Assembly: GCA_026645575.1 (NCBI GenBank)
Contig: JAPKMW010000050.1
Coordinates: 10,804-74,803 of the forward strand
Direction of reading: 5' to 3'
From: Caldilineaceae bacterium
GTDB taxonomy: Bacteria > Chloroflexota > Anaerolineae > Caldilineales > Caldilineaceae
DNA: 64,000 bases
Within the stretch, counting starts at the first letter, position 1; each line of letters starts with the position of its first letter. The notes under the pieces are model-generated. The model worked only from the letters and a program-made list of their open reading frames with translations, ran no database searches and was not told where the DNA came from. Shown one piece after another: positions 17,448 through 29,700 of this stretch. The position numbers and the translations under genes are program-made.

Positions 17448-17974
17448 AGCTTCTCCAAAGTGAACATTGTAGGAAAAACAGTGAACAATGGTGGCAATGA
17501 ATTGTGCTATAAAAGAGAAAGTTGGTTATCAAGCCAACAGGTTTGGGTCTGTTACCTAAAAATCAGTGCGTCAAAACCAACCGCCAGGTAAACTGACAGT
17601 TAGAAGGGCTGACGTATGGTTTATGGTAGGTGCAAAAGGAGCTTGCCACCCTCCCTGATTACACTGTACAACAACCGATCTGCAAATTTAGTTGACAGAC
17701 TCAAGCCGACTCATCGGCAGCTACTTTTATCGCTCAAATGGTGTGCAGGCAATCTCATGACAATGAAGGCATCATCCTAGTTCATCTTTTTTCCAGATAA
17801 ACCAGTATAGATTTACTCATTGTAGCAAAAAATGAACAAAATCGACAATTTGCTGAACACGAATCTACAGAATACGTGCTATTCTTAAGTTGTTCTACGT
17901 CAATTGACAGATAACCATTTGATAAAGAACATAAACCTTTCTATGCAACAGTTGTTCAAAAGAGGTGGCTACTC
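17448..17974. other. Divergent intergenic region
   Basis: 527 bp, AT-rich, no credible gene. It must contain the promoters of the leftward ATPase and of the rightward exoprotein. TTGACA-like hexamers occur near 17691 and 17904 but no convincing -10 partner was found at normal spacing. Confidence 0.55.
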
Positions 17975-20900
17975 ATGAAAACAAGATTGCAGTTGCTTTA
18001 CCGAGGCGCTTTATGGTTGGGACTTTTGTTGTTGTTCAGCATCGGTGCGGTGATCCAGTCAACGGACAACGCCCTGGCGCAGACACCAACAAACCCCAAA
18101 GTGCAAATTCTGTTACCGCTTTACCGCTATCCTGAATGGTGGAACCCTGCGACTTATGTATGGGATGATGTGGCTACGGCCAATCAAACCGTACCCATTA
18201 CTGCCATTATCAACCCGAACAGCGGTCCTGGGGGTGGCGCGCCCAATGAAGACTTTGTGCGTGGGATGAGTGATCTACGTGCTGGTGGCGTCAAGATGAT
18301 TGGGTATATCTCCACCAATTATGGCAATCGTCCAATCAATACAGTGTTGGCAGATGTGGATCTCTATCACACCCATTTTGTTCAGCATGGCGTCAGCGGC
18401 ATTTTCTTTGATGAAGTTGCCGGTTCAGCGGCGACAATCGCCTACTACGAACAACTCTACGCCTATGTGAAAGCAAAAGCAGGCTTAACCCAAGTCTTTC
18501 TCAACCCCGGCACGCGTATTGACGAGGTCTATGTTAACCGCCCAGCCGGTGATGTTGCCATTCTCTATGATGACATCGGTAACGGGTGGCCCGCTTATCC
18601 GGTCGATAGTTATGTTGCGAACTATCCGGCCAATCGCTTTGGTGCAGTGATCTTTGCGGCGACAACAGAGCTTGGCGCCATTCAGTCCTATGTCGATCTG
18701 GCAGTGGCGCGCAATATTGGCTATCTCTATATCACTGATGACATAGCCCCCAATCCCTGGGACACGCTCCCTGTCTTTTGGAATGACATGCTGGCTTACA
18801 TGCAGCAACTTAATAGCGTAACCGGCATTTGCAGCAGCGTCACCGACATTCCGCTCCAAGAATGTCAAGCGCTAGAGCGGCTCTACAACAGCACGGTTGG
18901 CTCTGGTTGGACGAACAAAAGCGGCTGGCTACAAAGCGCCACGGCCTGTAGTTGGTATGGTGTTGTCTGTACCACTGGACGCGTTACGCAATTACAGCTA
19001 CAGAATAATGGCCTTAGCGGTTCGCTCCCGTCACAAATCGCCGCATTAACTGAATTGCAACACCTGTGGCTATTCGGGAACCGCCTAGGTGGCGCGCTCC
19101 CTGTAGAGCTAGGCAGCTTGTCAAAGTTACTCTCGCTTCGCCTCTATGCTAACCGCTTAACTGGCATCATTCCAACCGAATTTGGTAATCTGACAAATTT
19201 AGAGGTGCTTGATCTAGGGAATAACCAACTAACCGGTGGCATTCCGGCCACGCTTGGCAACCTAGCAAAGTTAAATACACTGATGCTTTACCAAAATCAG
19301 TTAACCGGCGCTATTCCTGCTACGCTAGGCAATCTTAGCAATCTCACTGTGCTAGGCTTAGGGGTCAACCAACTAACCGGTGCTATCCCACCAGAAATAG
19401 GCAACCTGACAAACCTAACCGACCTAAGTCTCTTTCAAAATCAATTGAGCGGCGCAATTCCCGATTTAGCCCGACTACAGGGATTAAGAGTATTATCCCT
19501 GGCTGGTAATCAGCTTACCGGCGTCATTCCCAATACCATCGGGAATCTTATCAATCTGGAGATTATTCGGCTCGACCACAACCAACTTAGTGGTGAGATT
19601 CCTGCGGCACTGGGCAATTTGCAAAAATTGGCCGAGTTGACACTGGCTGTCAACCAATTATCCGGCGCAATCCCAGCGACATTGGGCAACTTGTCGAGCT
19701 TGACCTTGCTTCACCTGTGGCACAATCAACTTACAGGCGCCATACCGGCTGAACTTGGCAACCTGGCTAATCTCCAAAAGCTTTATCTGTCGGAGAATCA
19801 ACTCAGTGGCGCCATTCCGTCAACGCTAGGCAATCTAACCAATCTGACACTCTTATATCTGGTACAGAATCAACTCTCAGGCGCTTTACCGACTACACTC
19901 GGCAACTTAACCAATTTACAGGAGCTACGTGTTGAAGTTAACCAATTAAGCGGCGCACTGCCACAAGAACTGACTGCCTTGAGCCGCTTAACCCGCTTCT
20001 ATTTCGACGGCACCAACCTCTGTGAGCCGAAAGCGCAGGTGATGCAAGCTTGGTTGAATGCCATTCAGGATCTACGGCGGACCAATCTACCCTGTTTGAC
20101 AATACTTTCACTCGATAAACGGGTAACGCCGACACAGGTGGCGCCGGGCGCGACGGTCTCTGTCCAAATTACGCTCACCGTCGATGTAGCAACAACTGTT
20201 ACACTTACCGAAAGCCTACCGACTGGGTTAACCTATGTGGCTGGCAGCGCCACCAGTGGTTTGAGCTACCAGCCGACAACCCGTCAATTGTTACTGACAA
20301 CGCCGGTTGTTCCCGGTACGCCACAGCTTTTTACCTATCAAGCGACGGTTGACGCTGCCAGCCCCCCCGGCTCGATTTTTGACATGCGCACCCTAGCCAC
20401 TGGCGTTGGTGCGCAGACAGCCGAAAAGAGCGTAACTGCCGTCATCCCGAATCAGGAAATCAGTACCCTGGTCTTAATCTATGCCGTAGCCGACAATGAT
20501 CTGGGGGATGAAGCGGTCCGTTTACTCAACAACGCCGAGAAGGCTGCTGATCTCAACCCAAGCATTGCCACCGCAGTCATGCTTGATGGACCAGGGCCGA
20601 AAGATGCCTACCTTTACTACATTCAGCCGGATCAACAGAAGCTAACCTGTCCCAACTATAGTAATCTCACCTGTGATGGACGGTACACATTGGGCGTTAA
20701 TCTCTTTGAATGGCGCGAAGATACAGCCAATGCCGGCTCTGTGCGTGACTTTATTGTAAAGGCGATTGAGGCCCATCCCAATGCAAAGCGTGTGGTTTTG
20801 TCGTTGGTTGGTCACGGCAGTGGGTGGAGTCCGCATTTCTTAGCTTCCCAGCCCAAAGGGCTACCAGATCAACCCGGCGGCCTCTTATGGGATCAAAACC

Positions 20901-22873
20901 CGAATGGCGCTTTATCCACCATTGAGTTGGGCAAAGCCTTACAAGAAGCGCAAACAGCCACCGGAAAAACGCTTGCCCTGCTCTATCTGGATGCTTGCTC
21001 TATGGCAATGACCGAAGTTGCTTATCAACTGGCCGGTTACGCCAATTATCTGCTAGCATCCGAGAGCCTGACCTGGGCGACTTTTCCTTATGATGAGTTT
21101 CTCACCGCCATTAACGACCTGATGAGCGACAAAGCCATCGGCGAGCGCTGGCTGCAAATTGCCCAAGAGACACTACAGCGTCATGGTGGCAACTATCCCT
21201 TTACCCTCTCTCTGATCGACCTGCGACAAATGGGCGTCATTGCCCAGTACAAAAACGCACTCGTTGCCATGCTACGTAATTTGCTTGGGAATCAAACAGC
21301 CACAGCCAAATTAGAGACAGCTATCCAGGAAACGCAATGTTTCGACAGCAACTATGACGGCAAGATTGATCTGGAAGACACCTATTGCGATCTACTCAAT
21401 TTTACCAAACAACTGACCAAGCAGTTCCCTGAGCGGACCGATCTTGTCCAAGCCGCACAGCAATTGCAAAGTGCGATTACAACTGCCGTTACCAGCAAAG
21501 GCAACCAAAGCGGCACGCCATGGGGCCTTATTAATGCCGATCATTGGCGCTTTGAAAACGATCAACTTGGTGGCTTGAGCGTTTATATGCCCTTAAAACC
21601 ACGCCGCAATGAAGCGGAACGGCGTTACTACACTGGTAGTCACCTAAAATGGGCGGCTGATACGAACTGGGATGACTTTTTCCAAGAGTACTGGGGGCCT
21701 GTCGATCCGCCGACCACAACCCTAGAAGGTACATATCGGTTGCCATTCAAACCATTGGCTTTGCAAACGACAGCTAAACTCAGACCTGCGCGCAAAACGA
21801 TCCAACGGGGCGAAGAGGTAGCGGTCTACCTGGAAATTGTCAATGTTTCTAGCCGGGTTGGTGTGGGCAGCGTACAATTACGGCTGGAGTACCCCAAAAC
21901 CGATCTGGCGGTCGTTGCCTGCCCTAACAACACGTTAGTACAGTGCAATCAACAAGAAGCCGGAGTGATTCAACTGAATTTAATTTCGGCAGAGGGCATC
22001 TTTGCGGATATTGTTGCAACCACCATTACCTTTAAGGCGATTGGTGCGGTTGATACACACAGCCCGCTGGCGTTGTTCATCCATCGTTTCAATAATGTAT
22101 TTGATGAGCCGATAAGCGCCCTACGTATGGATACAGTGATTGCCATTGGCAATCCGCCGCCCATTATCCGTGGGGATGTTGATTGCAGTGGTAGCTTTGA
22201 TGTAGTCGATGCCCGAAGAATTTTACGCTATGTCGTTGGCTGGCTGGGTGTAGCGCCGCAATGCCCGATCCGCAATGATACGATTTACTTGCCGGCCTGT
22301 GATGTCAATCAGGATAATGCTTGCACCGCCACGGATGCGCTCTTCATTCGACAGTGTACCATTGGGATTCCAAACGCCCTTTGCCCGCCGCTCTCAGTTG
22401 TCCAAAATCAGGCATCAGGGGCCAACGCCAGTGCCGCATTCATGCCGCAGTCATCAATTTATCTGGGTAAAGCCAGCCAAGCAGCGGATGGAAAACTACA
22501 CCTCCCGCTGTTGATGAACGGCCAAGCAGCCTTGATCGGCGCCGCAACGATTGATATTCAATACGATCCGAACAAGGTGCAATTTCTGGGCTGTGCAGTC
22601 AACGAAGCGCTACCAGCGGTCTTCTGCAATCCAACCTATGGCGATGCCGGCAACGGTCTACGCACGGCGCGCCTTAGCTTCGTCTCTGATAAAGGTCTCA
22701 TAGGTGAAAGTCGCTTGGCAGACCTGCAGATACAAGTCATTGGCGTCCCGGTAGTGGATGTAGCCGAACAGATTGCGCTACAGATGGTCACACTGGCGGA
22801 CAATCAGGGTAATTCGCTGCTGCCCTCGTCCGATGGCGGACAACGAATCTACCTGCCGCTCATTACCCGGTGA
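17975..22873 (+). CDS. Secreted multidomain protein: Spherulin4, LRR, clostripain, cohesin, dockerin
   Basis: 1632 aa with an N-terminal signal peptide (LWLGLLLLFSIGAVIQS). In order: a Spherulin4-like TIM-barrel domain (about 43-280); a cysteine-containing LRR cap and plant-type LRRs (about 298-690, repeating LTNL..L.L..NQLSGAIP); a DUF11/CARDB-like beta domain (about 705-820); and a clostripain (C11) peptidase with His947 in GHGSGW and Cys1008 in LDACSMAMTE. Then come a cohesin-like domain (about 1265-1390), a dockerin-like domain with two Ca-binding segments (GDVDCSGSFDVVDARRIL and CDVNQDNACTATDAL), a second cohesin-like domain (about 1495-1595), and the terminal IYLPLITR. A role in adhesion, protein-protein assembly and arginine-specific proteolysis outside the cell is inferred. 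Confidence 0.85.
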   Translation: MKTRLQLLYRGALWLGLLLLFSIGAVIQSTDNALAQTPTNPKVQILLPLYRYPEWWNPATYVWDDVATANQTVPITAIINPNSGPGGGAPNEDFVRGMSDLRAGGVKMIGYISTNYGNRPINTVLADVDLYHTHFVQHGVSGIFFDEVAGSAATIAYYEQLYAYVKAKAGLTQVFLNPGTRIDEVYVNRPAGDVAILYDDIGNGWPAYPVDSYVANYPANRFGAVIFAATTELGAIQSYVDLAVARNIGYLYITDDIAPNPWDTLPVFWNDMLAYMQQLNSVTGICSSVTDIPLQECQALERLYNSTVGSGWTNKSGWLQSATACSWYGVVCTTGRVTQLQLQNNGLSGSLPSQIAALTELQHLWLFGNRLGGALPVELGSLSKLLSLRLYANRLTGIIPTEFGNLTNLEVLDLGNNQLTGGIPATLGNLAKLNTLMLYQNQLTGAIPATLGNLSNLTVLGLGVNQLTGAIPPEIGNLTNLTDLSLFQNQLSGAIPDLARLQGLRVLSLAGNQLTGVIPNTIGNLINLEIIRLDHNQLSGEIPAALGNLQKLAELTLAVNQLSGAIPATLGNLSSLTLLHLWHNQLTGAIPAELGNLANLQKLYLSENQLSGAIPSTLGNLTNLTLLYLVQNQLSGALPTTLGNLTNLQELRVEVNQLSGALPQELTALSRLTRFYFDGTNLCEPKAQVMQAWLNAIQDLRRTNLPCLTILSLDKRVTPTQVAPGATVSVQITLTVDVATTVTLTESLPTGLTYVAGSATSGLSYQPTTRQLLLTTPVVPGTPQLFTYQATVDAASPPGSIFDMRTLATGVGAQTAEKSVTAVIPNQEISTLVLIYAVADNDLGDEAVRLLNNAEKAADLNPSIATAVMLDGPGPKDAYLYYIQPDQQKLTCPNYSNLTCDGRYTLGVNLFEWREDTANAGSVRDFIVKAIEAHPNAKRVVLSLVGHGSGWSPHFLASQPKGLPDQPGGLLWDQNPNGALSTIELGKALQEAQTATGKTLALLYLDACSMAMTEVAYQLAGYANYLLASESLTWATFPYDEFLTAINDLMSDKAIGERWLQIAQETLQRHGGNYPFTLSLIDLRQMGVIAQYKNALVAMLRNLLGNQTATAKLETAIQETQCFDSNYDGKIDLEDTYCDLLNFTKQLTKQFPERTDLVQAAQQLQSAITTAVTSKGNQSGTPWGLINADHWRFENDQLGGLSVYMPLKPRRNEAERRYYTGSHLKWAADTNWDDFFQEYWGPVDPPTTTLEGTYRLPFKPLALQTTAKLRPARKTIQRGEEVAVYLEIVNVSSRVGVGSVQLRLEYPKTDLAVVACPNNTLVQCNQQEAGVIQLNLISAEGIFADIVATTITFKAIGAVDTHSPLALFIHRFNNVFDEPISALRMDTVIAIGNPPPIIRGDVDCSGSFDVVDARRILRYVVGWLGVAPQCPIRNDTIYLPACDVNQDNACTATDALFIRQCTIGIPNALCPPLSVVQNQASGANASAAFMPQSSIYLGKASQAADGKLHLPLLMNGQAALIGAATIDIQYDPNKVQFLGCAVNEALPAVFCNPTYGDAGNGLRTARLSFVSDKGLIGESRLADLQIQVIGVPVVDVAEQIALQMVTLADNQGNSLLPSSDGGQRIYLPLITR

Positions 22874-22914
22874 CACAACTTTGATTGTCAAGTCACCCCA
22901 TTGAAAGCCAATAT

Positions 22915-22947
22915 AGGCAAGGCGTTCGTTCCCTGGACGCCTTGCCT
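22915..22947. terminator. Hairpin after the exoprotein gene
   Basis: Arms 22915-22925 and 22937-22947 are perfectly complementary over 11 bp with an 11-nt loop. No long T-run follows, so termination strength is uncertain. Confidence 0.6.
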
Positions 22948-22997
22948 GGATGAAAGCAAATAAACCTGCGTGATAGATAGACAGGAGGTAACACACC

Positions 22998-23135
22998 ATG
23001 AACAAACTCAATGCGCACCAACCAGATGTTACCGGATGTTTATTCAAACTGGCGCTATTTGTTCTGAGTTTTGGTCTCTTCGTTATCTTTTCGTTGAGCA
23101 TTCTGGCCGGCATGGTGATTGCCAGTGGATTTTAA
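22998..23135 (+). CDS. Small single-pass membrane protein (45 aa)
   Basis: An excellent AGGAGG site 9 nt before the ATG introduces 45 codons. The N-terminus is polar (MNKLNAHQPDVTGCLFK). A hydrophobic helix (LALFVLSFGLFVIFSLSILA) follows and nearly reaches the C-terminus. No family is recognised. It lies between the exoprotein and a lipoprotein gene, all in the same direction. Confidence 0.6.
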   Translation: MNKLNAHQPDVTGCLFKLALFVLSFGLFVIFSLSILAGMVIASGF

Positions 23136-23188
23136 CCCGTATCTCTGGTTCCACACATTCACGCAAAATGTAAGCAGAAAGGATCAGT

Positions 23189-23671
23189 ATGGTCTCACGA
23201 TACATGATTCGGCTGTTAAACAGCTTGCTTTTATGTTCCTTCATCTTTACGAGTACCGGTTGTGGCTTCAGCCTGCCCTGGTCGTCGGGCAAGAGTGTGG
23301 TCACGGTGCCGGTCAAAGCGGTGGTCTTGAAGATCGCCTTTGCCGCCGGTAGTGCCGCGCTCCAGGTGGCGGTGGAAGAATTTGCCGGCGTCAAGTTTGA
23401 TGCCAAAGAACTCCTCCGCCAGATTGTCAAAATCGAAGAACCAACCCTGGGTACGCCGCCAGCGGAGACCCCGGTCATTATGCTGGTCAACAAGCAGAGC
23501 AATGACATCCTCTATTGGCAACTGACCGAGCAGGTGAAAATGATTCGCCTGCGCCACGAAACGCCCGGTGCGATTGAGCTAAAGGTGATCAACGAGACAC
23601 CGCTGCGCATTGAGCTTTGGATCGAAGGCAAGGTGGACGGGATTGAGGTGGAAGTGGAGATGACGGAGTAA
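23189..23671 (+). CDS. Putative lipoprotein of unknown function
   Basis: 160 aa. The N-terminal hydrophobic segment ends in a lipobox-like TSTGC with Cys25, which predicts lipid anchoring. The mature part has a short amphipathic helix (AAGSAALQVAVEEFAG) and then a beta-rich region ending in alternating acidic/hydrophobic strands (IELWIEGKVDGIEVEVEMTE). An AGAAAGGA site lies upstream of the ATG. It directly precedes the first Rhs gene and may belong to its surface assembly, but no family is recognised. Confidence 0.7.
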   Translation: MVSRYMIRLLNSLLLCSFIFTSTGCGFSLPWSSGKSVVTVPVKAVVLKIAFAAGSAALQVAVEEFAGVKFDAKELLRQIVKIEEPTLGTPPAETPVIMLVNKQSNDILYWQLTEQVKMIRLRHETPGAIELKVINETPLRIELWIEGKVDGIEVEVEMTE

Positions 23672-23754
23672 AGGGTGTATCAAATTTCATCGCTACAAAC
23701 GGGAAGTAAAAAACGCGTCTATCTATCCCAGAAAAAAGAGAAAAGAGACGAATA

Positions 23755-26700
23755 ATGAACACCATCCGAAAAAGTACAACAATCATCCTGCTTTGCCTCA
23801 TTTTAGTTGTACGCGACCTCCTTGTTGTCGGCGCGCAGCAGTCTTCTGCCCAAGTTGATAAGCATGGCGCAGGAAACCCTTCACTACCAATTACGCAAAA
23901 TAATCATTCGTCAACAGCAGGTGGTACTAATAACATTTTTTTGCCATTGATCAATAACAATGGAACTACTTCGGGCGTAGGAACGCCGACCCCGCCAGCC
24001 CTGACAACACCAGCGCTTCCTGCCTTACAATGCACGGCGGCGGTTACAACAAGTGCGCCACTTATTCCATTGCAAAGCTCAGATGCTGGCTATACCGCAG
24101 GCCAATTGAATGTGAGTCAGTCTGGCGCAGCGCACTATCAGATTGGCATTTTCACGCCACCTGGCACGGCGGGCATGAAGCCGGACATTTCATTGGTCTT
24201 TGACAGCCAAAGTCGCGAAGGGTTGGTCGGGGTTGGCTGGTCGCTAGGCGGCTTATCATCGATTGCCCGTTGCCCAGCCACTTTGGAACGCAATCAACGG
24301 ATCGATGGTGTTGACTTTGATGAGAATGATCAACTCTGCCTGGATGGGCAACCATTAGTGATTGAACAAGGGGTCCATGGTGCCGATGGCAGTGTTTATC
24401 GCACTGAACTCGATAGCTTTTCCCGTATTACAGCTTATGGCAACAGTGGTCAAGGCCCGCAATCGTTCAAGGTGCAAACCAAAGCCGGGCTAACGATGGC
24501 GTATGGCAGCACTGCAGATGCCCGTTTGCAATTGCAAGGACGCGCCGAAGTCCTCACTTGGGCATTGAACCGGGTTGAAGACACCAAAGGTAATTATTTT
24601 ACGATTAGCTACGCAACCGATCCAGCGAAGGGTGAACAGTACCCGGCAACCATTGCCTATACCGCTAATGATCAAGCCAACCTGTCCAGCGATAGGCGCG
24701 TCGAATTTATCTACGAAAATCGCCCCGATCCAACCTCTCATTACTTGGCGGGTGCAACGATACAAGCAAGCAAACGGCTGCAACAAATTGATGTACGGGC
24801 CGGCAACGATCTGGTACGCCAATATCAGATGGCCTATGAAGTGGGCGCAATTTCGGGACGTTCTCGATTGACCAGTGTTACGGAATGCACAGGCAATGGC
24901 ACCTGTCTACCGCCAACGCGATTCCAGTGGCAAGAGGGTAGTCGCGGCTTTGTTTCGCAGACTTGGACAGCGAATACGCCGGTTCAAATGCGCAATAGTG
25001 GTGGCACATCGGCTGACTATCAGACGATTTCTGCGGACTTTACCGGTGATGGTAAGGCAGATTTGGCAACAATTGCCCGTCGTGTTGTGGATTGGATCTT
25101 TAATCCTCTTCCCCGAATATGGCAGCGCAACATTCTGGTCGAGGTTGCCACTGGCAGCAGTTTTATTTCGCAGACCTGGCCCGCCGTTACACCCGGCCAT
25201 ATGTTAACTGGTGGCGGTCAAACGTCAGATTACCAGATCATCCCAGGTGATTACAATGCTGATGGCAAAATCGACTTAGCAACGGTAAATCGCCCTTCTG
25301 GCTACAATGGTTGGTCAGAATGGGTGGCAGTGGAACTTTCTACTGGCAGCAGTTTCGACTCGCAAACATGGTCGGCTGGCCTACCGCAGCACATGTGGAA
25401 CGGACAGGGAACAACAGCCGATTATGTGGTGGTGCCTGGTGACTTTAATGGTGATGGTTTGACCGATTTGGCTGGTGTCGGTCGTGCGCTGGGCGAAAAT
25501 GGCTGGAAAGAGAACATTTATGTTGAGCTTTCTACAGGGACAGGGTTTATCTCGCAACCCTGGCGCGCCGGATTACCGCAGCATCTTTGGAATGGCAATG
25601 GCAAAACTACAGATTACCGCATCTTTCCCGGCGACTTCAATGGTGATGGTTTAACCGACATTGCGGCGGTTAGCCGCGCTTTGTCAGAAGACAATGGTTG
25701 GCGTGAGAACGTCTATGTAGAACTTTCCACAGGGCAAGGGTTTACCTCGCACACATGGCGGGCGAATACACCCCAACACATGTGGAATGGTGGCGGCACA
25801 ACTCTAAATTATCAAGTGATCCCGGTTGATCTGAATGGCGATGGTTTAACTGATCTGGCAACAGTGGGCCGGGCCGTGGGCAATAATGCCTGGAAAGGGG
25901 TCATCTTTGTTGAATTATCTACAGGTACGGGCTTTGTTTCGCAAGCTTGGCCGGCACAGACCCCCGGCCACATGTACAACGGCAATGAGGCGACCACTGA
26001 CTTCCGCGTCGCGCCTGGCGATTTTAATGGCGATGGGCGCACCGATTTGGCGACTATCGGTCGCGCGCCGACCGTTGACAACGGCTGGCGCACCAATTTC
26101 TATCTGGAATTTTCTACAGGTCAAGGCTTTGTATCGGAAATCTGGCCGGCAGATACCGCACAGCACATGTACAATGGCGGCAGCGAAACGAGCGAGTATC
26201 AAACCCTACTGGGTAGCTTTGACGGTGATAACAAAACCGACATCCTAACCATTCGACGGGCTGCAGCTGGCAGTGGTTGGAGTGAATGGGTGGCGGTTGA
26301 ATTGCCAAATGCACAATACCCGGATCTGCTCAAACAAATTACGAACGGGCATGGGCTGGAAACCCAGATCGAATATAGCCTGCTTACCGATTCTTCCGTC
26401 TACACCAAAAATGATACGGGCTTCTATCCCCAAGTTGATCTACAGCTACCCTTTTATGTCGTTTCAGCGATCCGGCAAAGCAATGGTATTGGCGGCATGG
26501 CGGCTGTTCACTATCACTATGACGGGCTAAAGGTCAATGTACGCGGGCGTGGACTGCTTGGCTTCCGTCAGGTTCGTATGACCGACGCGCAAACAGGAAT
26601 TCAGACCACTTCTACTTACCATCAAAACTTTCCTTATACAGGGTTACTTGCCCAAAGCGAGCAACGGCAGGCCGAAGGTGCGCTCATCAGCAGTGTCGCT

Positions 26701-29700
26701 AACCACTGGCAAGTGCAGGAGACAGTTGCACAGGCAAGTTTTTTTCCTTATGTTGCCCGTAGCGAATCAAAACAATATGAGCTAGCTGGCACACTCGTCA
26801 ATACCACAACAACGAGCAGCGAATATGACGCCTTTGGCAATCCGACCTGGGTGCAGGTCAATCAGAGCGATGGTTGGTCGCAATCGACGAAGAACAGCTA
26901 TGAGCATGATCTCAACCGCTGGTTTTTAGCGCGTTTGACCCGTACTGAAGTCACAGCCCGCGCCCCTAATCAGTTAGCACAGACACGTACAGCCAGCTTT
27001 GCCTACGATGGTGCAAGCGGGTTATTGATCCGTGAAGTCACTGAACCGGACAATCCTCAATTGCGCCTGGTCAAAGAGTATGAACATGATCGCTTTGGCA
27101 ATATTGTGCGTACAACGACGAGCGGTGAAGGCTTTACCAGTCGCAGCCAACAAAGTGAATATGATGAGCAAGGCCGCTTTAGTATCAAAACCAGCAATGC
27201 GCTTGGTCAAAGCGAAACTCGTCAATACGCCGCTTGGTTTGGGTCGCCCACAACCACTATCGGGCCTAATCAACTACACACCCGTTCAGAATATGATGGT
27301 TTTGGCCGCTTGACACAGACAATTGAGGCAGATGGCACGCAAACTGTGCAATTTCACCGTCGTTGCGCGAATGGTGCGTGTCCACCTCATGCAGTCTACT
27401 TTACACAGATCAACCGAACGGGTGCAGGGCCAGTCATCCAATACTTTGACCTGCTTGACCGCATCATTCGCGAAGAAACACAAGGTATAGATGGTCGGGC
27501 CATCTACCTTGATACTGAATATAACGAGCGTGGTCGCGTAAAACGCGCTTCTGAACCCTATTTCAAGGACGATACGCCGCAGTGGACTCAGTACGAATAC
27601 GATCTCTTGGGTCGTGTCGTCAAACAAACCTTCCCTGATAATAGTGCATTACACACCCAATATCAGGGCTTTACGACAACCATTACCAACGCACTAGCGC
27701 AACAGCAGGTACGTACACTCAACAGCCAGGGCGATTTAGTCAGGAGTATTGACAACGCTGGCAATGCAATTACCTATGAATATGATGTCTTTGGCAATTT
27801 AACGCAACTGCGCGATCCCGCCGGCAACCTGACAATCATGGAATATGACCTGCGTGGACGCAAAGTCAAACTCTCTGATCCAGATACTGGCACAACCTTC
27901 TATCGCTATAATCCACTCAGTGAGCTAATTTGGCAACAAGATGCCAATGGTAATCAGGTTGCCATGCATTATGATCTGCTCGGCCGTATGATGGAACGTA
28001 CAGAGCTAGAGGGGCAGACGACTTGGGCCTACGATACTGCACCAATGGGTATTGGGAAAATCAGCCGCATCACTGGCCCAGACGGCTATCAAGAAATATA
28101 TAGCTATGATCAATTTGGTCGCAATGCCAAAACAACCTTTACTCTTGCTGGCCAGAGTTATGACCTCTGTCAAACATTTGATACCTACGGGCGTGTGGAC
28201 AAAGTTGTCTACCCCACTGGTTTTACCCTTCAGCAGCACTATGCCGCCAGCGGTCAACTGCTGGCTGTGTCCAACCCCATCAATGGGGTGCGTTATTGGC
28301 AAGCCGATCAGGTAAATGCACGTGGGCAGACCGCACAGGAAACCCTTGGCAATGGTCTCGTTACCGGGCGCACATATGACCCGCGCACAGGCTATTTACA
28401 GACAATTCAAACCGGACGCAATGGTACACCAACGATCCAAGATTTGAGCTATCACTTTGATGCCATTGGCAATCTGACGGCACGTCGGGATTTGCGCCAA
28501 AACTTGACCGAGAGCTTCGGTTATGACAACCTCAACCGTCTAACCCAGTGGCAGGTTAGTGGTCAGCCCCCCAAATCTGCCACCTATGATGCGCTAGGAA
28601 ATATCACCTTCCGTTCCGATGTCGGGCGCTATAGTTATGGCGACGGCAATGCCAAGCCTCATGCCGTGGCAGCCGTAAGCGATGGAGGCCGCAATAATAG
28701 CTACCGTTATGATGCCAATGGCAATCGCATCGCCAGCAACGACAGCACGATCACTTACACGTCTTACAATAAACCGAGCAAGATTGTTCAAAAGAATAAC
28801 GAAGTTACCTTTGCCTATAACCCAGCCCGTAACATTTACCAAAAGACCACCGGTGAAAATGGGCAAGCCGTATTAACCTTCATCATCGGCGGTTTGTTCG
28901 AAATCGACGTAACCCCGACATTGACTGCTTTTCGCCATGCCATCCGCGGCAGTGATGGCGTGGTTGCCACCTATACCCAACGCAGTGATGGCGTAACCCA
29001 AACGCACTATCTCCATCGCGACCACCTTGGCTCATTAGATGCCATCACTGATGAAGCTGGCAACGTTGTCGAACGCCTAAGTTTTGATGCTTGGGGCAAA
29101 CGCCGCCTACCCAACTGGCAAGATACAGATGAAGTGTTGCGCAGCGTACTGCCGCGCGGTTACACCGGCCATGAGCAGTTGGATGCAGTTAGTTTGATCC
29201 ACATGGATGGACGCGTCTACGATCCGCTCATTGGGCGTTTTCTCAGTGCCGATCCCTTTGTGCAAGCGCCCGATAATTTGCAAAGCCTGAATCGCTACAG
29301 CTATGTACTCAATAATCCGCTTTCCTATGTGGATCCAAGCGGCTACCTTTTCAAAGACCTTACCAAAGCGATCAAAAAAGCATTTGGTGCCGTCGAGGAT
29401 TTCTTTAAGGACAACTGGAAAGTTATTACGGTTGCTGCCATTACAATTGTTACTGCCACTTTTGGTGGCCCGATTGTCGCATCATTTATGGGGTTTGCAC
29501 CAGGCACATTTGGCGCCGCAGTCATTGGGGGTGCAACAGCCGGCTTTGCAGGTGGCTTTTCTGAAATTCTGCTGAATGGGGGAGGTTTATCTCAAGCTTT
29601 TTCTGCGGGTGGGAAAGGCGCATTAGTTGGCGGTTTAACTGGTGGAGCATTCTTTGGTATTGGTGAAATACTCGGACACCAAGTGGCTTTGGGATCAGGG

